DNA from: Blepharisma japonicum
Taxonomy: Eukaryota; Ciliophora; Heterotrichea; Heterotrichida; Blepharismidae
Assembly (NCBI GenBank): GCA_949751835.1
Contig: CATKHK010000041.1
Span: 62,001-126,000 of the forward strand
Length of the DNA stretch: 64,000 nucleotides
Direction: 5' to 3'
Below, one piece after another: positions 55,707 through 64,000 of the stretch. A program made the translations under genes and the position numbers. Numbering within the stretch: position 1 is the stretch's first letter; each line of letters starts with the position of its first letter. Below the pieces are notes generated by a model that saw only the letters and a list, made by a program, of their open reading frames with translations, was not told the DNA's origin and did no database searches.

Positions 55707-58700
55707 TTAATGCTTAATTCCACGTTTCTTAGAGCCACGGCATTCTTGAATTAATATAAAAAGCTCTCCTTCTCGAGCACGTCTAGCCTCATATGAATCT
55801 TTCATCTGCTTTTGGATTTGCAAAATAATTCTTCCTAGTGCATTTAGCTTTTTATCAACATGATCTTCTGCTTTTTCAAGCTCATTGCCTGTACAAATTT
55901 GTAAATATTTCTTTTTTCCTCTATTTTTCCTTCAGAATAGCAAAGTTTCTGCTTCAATCAGCATATCAATCAGTTCTTTAGCGTCAGCAATTTCACTGTT
56001 TTCTTTGACTCTTTCAAAAGTATCACCCATAAGCGAAATAAGTAAGCTGATCATAATGATTGGATTAAGCACAGTAAATACTCAATGACTTGCCCACATT
56101 AATAAAGAAACATACAAATCAGTGCTATAGTCTTTTATATTAATCCTCCAGGCCATAGTTGTCCAATCGAAATACTCATGATCTGATCCACCTATTAAGG
56201 CATATTGGGTTGTTGCAAAAGCAAGAGTTAAAAAGCATAAAATAATAAAGAAAGGCAACATATCATAAAATACAGTAAAAATCAGGTTAATCAGATACCG
56301 AGTGGGCTTGAAGATATTGAAATAAAGCGTTCCTCTGAACCATGATAGAGAAATGATAGCACCTAATAGAAAATGATTGTAATTACTAGTTCCAGAACTT
56401 ATTATTGACACATAAGCTACAAAAAGAGCTATTCTTAATAAATCAACTCAATTCCAAAAATCTTGCCAATAATAAATTCCGCCTACATTTATTTGGTATA
56501 ATTCATATAATGTTAAAATACAGCTCAAACCAAAAGGAATCATCACATAATAAGAGTCACCTTCAAACAAAGTTGCATATATTGACAGTAAAACTAAATA
56601 AGAAATATAAATAGAAGCTTGAAAATACATGATTCAGCTTAGTTTTCTCCATTTTTCATTGAGAATATATTGGATTATAGGCGTTTTAAGGATATTCCCA
56701 TTAGGGCATTTTCCTAAACTATCAAGAAAAGCTAAACTTTCTTTAGAGCCAGTAGTTAGATCTAATCTGACAAGCGAATTTAAATACATCACATCTTTTC
56801 CTTCTTGATCTGAAGAAAATTTTATTTTTTTACTAAAATTTTCAGATTTTGGCAAAATATATTCAGAGTGGATTATGCTAGGAAGCCTTGATTTTTTGTC
56901 ACAAAATTTCTTCAATGAGTGATGTTTACATTTCATTAAAATATTTTGATAGAATTTTTCAAGACCTGGAAATCCTTTCAAGTTCAGAGTTATTAGAGAG
57001 TCTTCAAAATAGTAAAAAGAATAAGGGTTTGTCGCTGCAATTTTATTCATTGCTGTGAAAAATGCATTAGTGCATTCTGTGTAAGATTTATTTAAGCATA
57101 TTGATAGCGGAGTTTCATTTTTTGAGGAAGGAAAAAAGCCATCTCCATATTCGATAGCTTTTTTTAAATGGCCTGACAAGTTAAAATAGGCGTAAAAGTG
57201 CAATGGATTTAAATGAAAAGGCTCAATTATTCACTGATCCATTTCTTTATTATAAGCTGGCTTCTCATTCATCATGATTTCTTTGATGTATCTCATAAAT
57301 TTATGCTTACCAAAATCTGGCCCATAAACTTTTATTGTCCCAGGCTTCAATGGGCTTTTAATAATTTTGATTTCTTTATCTAAAGCTAACGCAATATGAT
57401 TTTCTCCTGTTAAAAATATCATCGATTTTATTTTATTTTTGAATTTTATGGTAGCAACCCTTCCAAAATTTTTTAAATCGAAAATTGACATTTTCTGGTC
57501 TTCTGATGCAGCAAAAAAATATTTCCTATCTTGTGTACAATATATAGATCTCAATATTTCATTATGATAATTAACTGCTCTCAACATATGTTTATTTTGA
57601 ATTCCCCATATAATTAACTGTCCATTTCTATGCCCTATTAAAAGAATTTCTCCATTTCTTGTTACCACAATTGTTTGTACTCTTGTATTATTTCCTGCAA
57701 ATTCCATTAATATTTTTGAGTCTTTTAAATCGTGGCATAAAACAGTTCCACTGTCATCTCCACTATAAAGAGTAGAATTTTCATATAAATTCAGAGCTCA
57801 GACTTCTGCTCTATGTGAGCGAATTGTGTGATGTGGTGAGAAATTATCCATGTTTCAGATAATTATTCGAAATCCAACGTCTCCAGTAATAAAAAATCGA
57901 TTGTCTGGGGTGCATAAAATTGCTCTGACTTCTCCATCAATTCCAGTTATTTCTTTTGTTTTTTCATTTTTTTCGAGATCTCATATGAGGATTCTTTGGT
58001 CGTCGGTGCAAGAGAATAAATAATCCTCATCTGGGGAAATAGCCATTGCATACATAGAAGATTCGTGGGGATATTCATAAAGCTTTTCACCTGATTCTTG
58101 GTCTCACACAATAATATTCATGTCTTCTGAGTTTGAATATATTTTTTTCCTTTTATTAGAATGAATTAAATTAAAAACAGTTTCTTTATGCCCCACAAGT
58201 AATTTACTACTATCAAAAGATGGGAATTTTCATATTAAAATCCTATAATCTTTCCCAAGAGAATAAATATGTTTTTCACTCAGACTTATAGTGATCCCTC
58301 TTACAGCTCTTTCATGGCCTTCCATAACAATTTCATCATGGTTTCTATTAATGCTCCATACTCTTACAGTTCTATCACTACTTCCAGACACTAGAACATT
58401 TTCATTCCCAGTAAATTTCATAGATTTTATACATCCAGTATGTCCTTTAAGCACTTTTATTATTTCACAAGTCTCAAAGCTCCAAATACTAATATTATTA
58501 TCCATATGACTAATAGCGAAATATTTTTTCTTTGGGGAAAATTTTACAAAAGTAATCACAGATACTGAACTATACAAAGTAAATTGCACTTGCTTAGTAG
58601 CAATAGAATAAATTTTAAACTCCCTGCTATCTCCAGCAGAAATTAAATGTAGCCCATCTCTACTAATGCATAAAGTATTTATTTTTGAGTCATGCTCATA

Positions 58701-59309
58701 AATTTCTTCGGAAATTCCATTACTATCTTTTCCATTTTTTGACGCTCTTACAGTAGAATCCCAACTGGACGAATATACATATGTTTCATCAGGAGAAATA
58801 GCTAACGCTGTTATTTTCCCTGTATGTCCTATATAAGCCTGCATAATTTCAAAAGTCAAAAGTGATAATTTTTTAATTGCCCAGCCAATCCCATTCCCGT
58901 TGATATCTTTTTCTTCAAAAGCTGCGAATGCAAACTGATCATTTTCACAAACATCAATTGCAGTAATTTTTTCATTAGTTCGGTAATCTTTTAACGTTTC
59001 TTTTTTGTCACAAATAACTATTCGTTTATTGGCGCCCAATGTAAATGAGTGTCCATCTCTCATGACTCTCATACAAGTTCCTTGAAAAGGGATTCTAACT
59101 TCTCTGGGAAGCTGATTGGAAATATAACGAAATGATGACTGAAAATCGCTGCGAATATCTAATGATGATTCTTGAATGATTTCTTGCATAAGAGGGTTAA
59201 TTTTGATAGCATTTTCGTTAGGTTCTGCAAAAGTAGCAGGAAGACTCGCAGTTTTAATAGGGTTAGATTCAAACTCTGGCTCTATTTTAGAGTTGTAACT
59301 GTTAATCAT
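55707..59309 (-). CDS. WD40 double-propeller fused to a TRP-like ion channel
   Basis: 1200 residues in one frame with about ten TGA-Trp codons. Residues ~70-690 hold about 13-14 WD40 repeats (YIGHTGKITALAISPDETYV, LKGHTGCIKSMKFTGNENVL ... RTVRVWS, HESSMYAMAISPDEDYLFSC ... ILIWDL). A short ankyrin-like stretch (LHFYAYFNLSGHLKKAIEYG) follows near 705. Residues ~880-1110 are a six-TM channel: S1 (FQASIYISYLVLLSIYATLF) to S6 (FTVLNPIIMISLLISLMGDT, then FERV), with a pore region after FFIILCFLTLAFATTQYALI. The S6-to-TRP-box-like segment is typical of TRPV/TRPA channels. A basic, helical C-tail follows. Start ATG at 59309. Confidence 0.87.
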
Positions 59310-59352
59310 TTTTATATTTTAAGATAAAATTAATAAAAGGATTTTTTAGTGG

Positions 59353-60873
59353 TTAGCAACCTGTTGTAGATGCTTGGTAAGCTTCAAACCTGTTGTATTC
59401 TCCAGAAGGTGTAGGAATAGTAGGATCATAGTCCACTTCAATATATCCTTGCATCAATCTTGATCTTACGTTACTAAAAGTCGTTCCTGAAAGATATGGG
59501 AATGGGATCTTCGGGAACAAATAGCTTCCCTCATTGAATATCATATATTGCTTAAATAAATCTGTAGTTAGTCTTCCCAAATAGTAGGTATTAACATTGC
59601 CGACTTGTGCATTTGATTGGATTTGAACCAAATTGGAAATTATAGGGTTATAAGAATACCCAACAATTACAGTTTGGTTGAAGTAAATGTTGACTGAAAA
59701 AGTAATGGTTACATTATAAGCCAAAGGATAGCTCCATTCATTAGTGCTTTGGCTATAAACTAAGGTTTGTACAGTAAGTGGCAGTTTTCCTTGAATTCCA
59801 TAGCCACCTATAATATAGCATCTTGGAGTATCATAAAAAGTAACGTTAAGTGTTACTGGGGAATTAGGGTAAATTTTATTAAGCTCAGGAAAATATCCAC
59901 TATTGGTATTTAAAATATTAGGAAAACCTGCAGGTAAAGTATCTATTGTATAGTGGCCATATACTTTTAGTGTGGAATAATAATAAGAATCTATGGTAAA
60001 TTGGGTAATAAATACTTGGGATTGGCCGACATAAGCATTTGAATTTATAAAGCGATTAGGTAAGGCTACTGGAGGATTTATGGTAGGGATTGAAATTGAA
60101 GAGGAGGTTGTAGTTACTGTTCCGTTAACCCAGAATGAAACATAATTGTTTTGGCATGAAAGAGAAGCATTATAGTTAATAACTGGAGCTGCCACCCATG
60201 ATAAATCTGCTTTTACTTTAGTACCAGGCAATGTTGGCCAATAATTCGCCTTTGAAATATAGGAATTTGTCTGATTTTGGAATGCTGCAATAAAAAATGC
60301 AGTTGCATTATTTGATAAATAACTCGTAAGATTTGTCTGAATTGCAGTAACTATTGCTGTGCTGAGATTGGTTAAATTATACTGAGTATAATTCGTTATA
60401 ATGTAATTTAATTTGTTGATTGTTATTATAGGCAGGCCATTCCCATAAGAAACAGTTGTGAAAAATGTCAAATTTGCAGTAAAAGTTGTGTAGCCAGTTC
60501 CTGTATTATTTATTTTTTTGCCAACCTCTGAATAGCTATAGCTAATTGTCCCTGTAAAGTTATTTAATGTGAGATTCAGGTAATTTGGAGAAGATATCAT
60601 TACATTCACCAAATTTGCTGTAGACTTCATTGTAGAATTGAGCAGCACAATATTTGTTATATTGCAGACCACACTTGTCTTAGAATCCAAAGTTGTAAAG
60701 TTGAATTTGCCAAGCTTCGTGTATGACACATCTCCCAATGCGTTTGGAAGAATAGCGCGAATATTATTGGCAACATCGGTAAAAGACCTTGATATTACCA
60801 TTCCTGGGGTCACTGCAGACTTTACTAGTGATAAACACAAGACAAAGGCGAGAAAACATATTTTCGTCAACAT
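59353..60873 (-). CDS. secreted BPI/LBP-like glycoprotein
   Basis: 506 residues with a signal peptide (MLTKICFLAFVLCLSLVKSA) and about 25 N-glycosylation sequons. The start of the mature part, TPGMVISRSFTDVANNIRAI then LPNALGDVSYTKLG, resembles the N-terminal barrel of bactericidal/permeability-increasing and lipid-binding proteins ('PG...RIT.KGLDYA......L...L'). Beta-strand-rich throughout, with a cysteine pair pattern of the fold not obvious. It might bind bacterial or membrane lipids, fitting a bacterivorous ciliate; this is an inference. Stop at 59353, 43 bp before the channel gene's ATG on the same strand. Confidence 0.72.
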   Translation of the reverse strand: MLTKICFLAFVLCLSLVKSAVTPGMVISRSFTDVANNIRAILPNALGDVSYTKLGKFNFTTLDSKTSVVCNITNIVLLNSTMKSTANLVNVMISSPNYLNLTLNNFTGTISYSYSEVGKKINNTGTGYTTFTANLTFFTTVSYGNGLPIITINKLNYIITNYTQYNLTNLSTAIVTAIQTNLTSYLSNNATAFFIAAFQNQTNSYISKANYWPTLPGTKVKADLSWVAAPVINYNASLSCQNNYVSFWVNGTVTTTSSSISIPTINPPVALPNRFINSNAYVGQSQVFITQFTIDSYYYSTLKVYGHYTIDTLPAGFPNILNTNSGYFPELNKIYPNSPVTLNVTFYDTPRCYIIGGYGIQGKLPLTVQTLVYSQSTNEWSYPLAYNVTITFSVNIYFNQTVIVGYSYNPIISNLVQIQSNAQVGNVNTYYLGRLTTDLFKQYMIFNEGSYLFPKIPFPYLSGTTFSNVRSRLMQGYIEVDYDPTIPTPSGEYNRFEAYQASTTGC

Positions 60874-61087
60874 TTCTATTATGAATTTATAATTGAAATT
60901 ACTGGAATTATTATGGAAAGGAGTAGCAATAGATAAATTTGTGATATTAATGATAATAAATTATATATTTGATATAGAGTTGGATGCATTTTTATAAGGG
61001 ACAGCGACTGAGAATCAGATTTATTAAATAATCTTGAAATAAAATTATTAGATGATTCATAAGAGCTTTTAATAATTTATTGCGAGT
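60874..61087. other. intergenic spacer
   Basis: 214 bp, AT-rich, upstream of the BPI-like gene. No other signal. Confidence 0.35.
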
Positions 61088-62776
61088 TTAATTCAATATT
61101 ATGTCATCACCATTTTTAAGTCTGGGATGGTTTGCTAGTTCATGAGGAATTACTTGGGAATTCTTTTCTAAAAAGCTTTTTAATGGTGCAAGCATTTCTT
61201 CGTCTTGAGGAGTTACAAAGGTTATCGCCTTTCCTGTATTGTTTACTCTGCCTGTCCTACCAATTCTGTGTTCATAGTCAGTAATTGTTGTGGGGCAATC
61301 ATAATTAATTACAAGCTGTAAATCTTTGACATCAATCCCACGAGACGCTAAATTTGTAGTCACTAGAATTTGGAATTTGTGGCTTCTGAATCCTTCCATT
61401 GTGGTTTCTCTTGATTCCTGATTTTTCCCCCCATGTAAGCATCCAACTCTTCATCCAAATTTTTGTAAAAATTTCGATAAATCATCAGCTTCATTTTTGT
61501 GATTTACAAAAACAATAATTGGCGGTTTTGCTTTTTCTAAAATTTTTTTAACTTCCCTCCTTTTATCATTTTCTCCTAAAAATTTCAAACTTTGTGTAAT
61601 TTTTGATGACCCAGTTCCAGGCTCCTTAATAGAGACATATCCAGGATTTTTTAAATATTTTTTTCATAAATTTTCAATTTCGCTATCCATTGTGGCAGAA
61701 AATAAATTAAAAGTAAGCTTATAAGTTTTATTTTCTTCATTTTCATCATTATTCTCTTTTCATAATTCTTTTGGAATGCAATTCAAAATTTTATCAAGTG
61801 TCTCCTGAAGCTCTAATAAAATCATTTTATCAGCTTCATCAATAACAACCCATAAGCATTGATTAAGGACTAAATATTGATGCTGTAAGCACTCTAAAAA
61901 TCTCCCAGGTGTCGCTATAATTATTTCATAGCCTCTTGTTAACTCAGCTGATTGGATTTCTAAGTCTTTGCCTCCTAATAAGCAATAGCATTTTATGTCA
62001 GAGTATTTTGTAAGCTTTATTGCTTCTTGATGGATTTGTTGAGCAAGCTCACGTGTAGGAGATAAAATAATGCCATAAGGCCCATCTAATGAAGTTTGCT
62101 CATTTATTTGAGGGAATTTTGTGATGGCAGAAATCATAGGAATTAAGTAAGTTGCTGATTTTCCACTGCCAGTTGGGGCTAAAGCTATTAAATCACTTTG
62201 TTGGAGACCTATAGGAATAGCTTGCATTTGTATAGGCAGTGGACTTGTGTATCCGGCTCGTCTGATAGCACTTAATAAATCCTGGCTTAAATTAGATTCA
62301 CTTCAAGTCCTTATTGGAGGTGGGATGTTTTGCCCTCTTACATAAATTTCATTATTTTCTCTAAAGATTTTTCAATCTCTATCTGTCATTAAAGAAGCAT
62401 GCTTATTTTCTTCTTTTATTTCTTCGCTAACTAAATCTTTGCTATTTTGTTTTGATTTGATGCCAAATGGGATTCTTTCAGGATTTAGAGAATTTTCAAT
62501 AAAAGTTGTGTCCTCGGTAGGATCTCATTCAAATTTAAAGACTTGCCTGAATTTTTCACTTGGCTTTTGAATAGTGGGGGCTGGCTTATTTAGACCTAAA
62601 TATCTAGATTTAATAGAATCAAATTCATGACTCACTGGGATAGGCTTTTCTTCTTTTCGTGGAGAACGAGAACGAGGTTTTGGAGCAGGCTGGGGAACTT
62701 TGGCTGTTTCCTCTAGTTCTTTTTTGAGTTTTGCCCGCTCTTCTTTAGAGAGAAATTTAGGTTTAAATTCTGCCAT
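61088..62776 (-). CDS. DDX23: DEAD-box splicing helicase Prp28/DDX23
   Basis: 562 residues with several TGA-Trp codons (KFEWDPTED, TDRDWKIFREN, IRTWSES). The N-terminal short charged region lacks the long RS domain of the human protein. The Prp28 hallmark RDWKIFRENNEI..VRGQNIPPPIRTW is followed by the Q motif, APTGSGKS, PTRELAQQ, TPGR, DEAD, SAT, RGIDV and HRIGRTGR. Prp28 displaces U1 from the 5' splice site to let U6 in. Here it must act on introns of only 15 nt, which makes its shortened form notable. Confidence 0.93.
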
Positions 62777-63210
62777 GTAGAATGATAATGATATTATTTT
62801 TGGCCATTTTTAACATTTTAATAACTGATATAGGCAATTATCTGCTTTTTTGTTGCTTATAAGGTTTGAAAAGTTTATCTATCAGATGTGGCTAATTGTA
62901 TTTCTAGATATGGCATATTTAATGGTTCTCAATCGTATTACCTCCATAATTGCTTATAAAAATTACACAAGCTTATTAATTAGTTGCATATGTTTTCTGA
63001 TTGTTTAGACAAAAATATTGGTTCAAGTTATTATGAATCACGCAAGTATAGTTTCAAAATTTTCCGCTTGCGTTTTTAAAGTTTTATCTCATTAAAAACT
63101 TTTTATTCAACTTCTTATTTATTCCAATCTCTTCTTCAGTTCTCATATTCTTAATTTTTCACCCTATTTTAGGCTTAGTTTTATCTGATACCAATAATTC
63201 AATATATAAA
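62777..63210. other. divergent intergenic region
   Basis: 434 bp between the divergent DDX23 and RRM genes, both RNA-processing. AT-rich; presumably shared promoter region. Confidence 0.4.
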
Positions 63211-63915
63211 ATGACCACCAAAATGCACGAGTAACCCTTATTCAGCAAAAAATTATTTATAGGCGGTCTTCCTTCAGAATTAAAGGAGGAAGAAATAAAA
63301 AATTATTTCAGCAGATTTGGGAGAGTTGAAAAATGCTCCCTAATTCTTGATAAAAATACAGGCCGTTCCAGATGCTTTGGCTTCATTACTATGATAAATC
63401 AAAGCTCTGTTAAGGTTATATTAAATAGGAAGCACTTAATTTTAGGTAAAGAGGTAGAATGCAAGCCAGCAGTCCCAAAAGATAAAAGTGAAAAAAACAA
63501 CCGAAGTCGGAAAATTTTTGTTGGGGGTTTGCTTCCAGAGGTCACTAATTCTGAATTTTTCCAATTTTTCCAACAATTCGGAGAAATTGAGGATAGTGTT
63601 GTTATGAAAGATAGAGTTACAGGGAAACCTAGAGGTTTCGGATTTGTAACCTTTTATAAACAAGAATCAGTAGAAAAAGTCATGAGAAATTTTTCCAATA
63701 ATTTTATTCATGAGAGATGGGTTGAATGCAAAAGAGCCACGCCAAAAGACGATATGGGCAATTCGGCAACGGTTATTATTGAGCCGGATTCGAGCTCATC
63801 TGAATTCACTGACTGTGAATTCAAAAGGTCATGGTCTAATAGGAATAGTTGTGAAACTGAAGAATTGTGTAGGAGCCTTGTGGATTATGTTTTATCAGAT
63901 GATGATAAAGAATAA
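63211..63915 (+). CDS. two-RRM RNA-binding protein (hnRNP/Musashi-like), one 15-nt intron
   Basis: 229 residues after removing the 15-nt intron at 63241-63255, which puts the start MTTKMHD in frame with KKLFIGGLPSELKEEEIKNY. RRM1 (~8-80; RNP2 LFIGGL, RNP1-like RCFGFITM) and RRM2 (~98-170; RNP2 IFVGGL, RNP1 RGFGFVTF) are separated by a short linker, followed by an acidic, Ser-rich tail. The arrangement is that of hnRNP A/Musashi/DAZAP1 proteins. Divergent from the Prp28 gene. Confidence 0.9.
63241..63255 (+). other. 15-nt spliceosomal intron
   Basis: GTAACCCTTATTCAG: GT...AG, 15 nt, containing the in-frame TAA. It lets the ATG at 63211 reach the first RRM. Confidence 0.92.
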
Positions 63916-64000
63916 TGACAATTTTTTGTCAATGGAATAGTAATAAATAATTTATAGATATAGATAAAAAAATAATGCAGTTAACTTATCAGAAAATGTT
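63916..64000. other. right-edge non-coding
   Basis: 85 bp after the RRM gene. Nothing seen. Confidence 0.3.

Overview
This window looks like somatic (macronuclear-type) DNA of a heterotrich ciliate, most likely Blepharisma or a close relative. The reasons are strong AT richness, in-frame TGA read as tryptophan at conserved Trp positions in nearly every gene (only TAA and TAG end genes), and spliceosomal introns of exactly 15 nt with GT...AG ends. Five such introns restore reading frames here. No tRNA, rRNA, CRISPR array or telomere repeat was recognised.

Layout. 1-3257: a decayed dual-specificity phosphatase, a purple acid phosphatase (minus) and a coiled-coil gene (plus). 3474-9760: a ~2.5 kb tandem duplication with three paralogous 4-TM membrane-protein genes and decayed companion sequence. 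9770-17540: a gene graveyard made of repeated, broken coiled-coil genes and a broken 2-oxoglutarate/Fe(II) dioxygenase, followed by one intact dioxygenase (17544-18683). 19046-27618: ankyrin-AGC kinase (minus), WDR7/rabconnectin-3-beta-like WD40 protein (plus) and PP2C phosphatase (minus). 28220-29626: a worn 5'-truncated LINE. 30240-31932: two tandem MGC-start, probably myristoylated/palmitoylated small proteins. 32180-35342: a RING-type zinc-finger gene preceded by a truncated copy of itself. 35353-39118: coiled-coil gene, class IV aminotransferase and kelch protein. 39901-46302: a stand-alone kinesin-3-tail-like protein, a WD40 pseudogene, a RING/TRAF-type protein, an unknown intron-containing gene, and a decayed CZIB copy holding a patatin fragment. 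46495-64000: dense genes: CZIB, complex I 24 kDa subunit, a CaaX mini-protein, a multi-TM protein, coiled-coil/LRR protein, Cys-rich type I membrane protein, CFAP20DC-like and LZTFL1-like ciliary genes, a SHAQKYF Myb, a 1200-residue WD40-TRP-like channel fusion, a BPI-like secreted protein, a Prp28/DDX23 helicase and a two-RRM protein.

The housekeeping genes serve ordinary roles (V-ATPase assembly, respiration, splicing, cilium function). The left half is dominated by recent tandem duplication and decay. The right half is extremely compact, with convergent genes ending as little as 1 nt apart. The most unusual items are the WD40-channel fusion, the mosaic truncated RING duplicate, the orphan kinesin tail with a CaaX end, and the dioxygenase/coiled-coil duplication graveyard.
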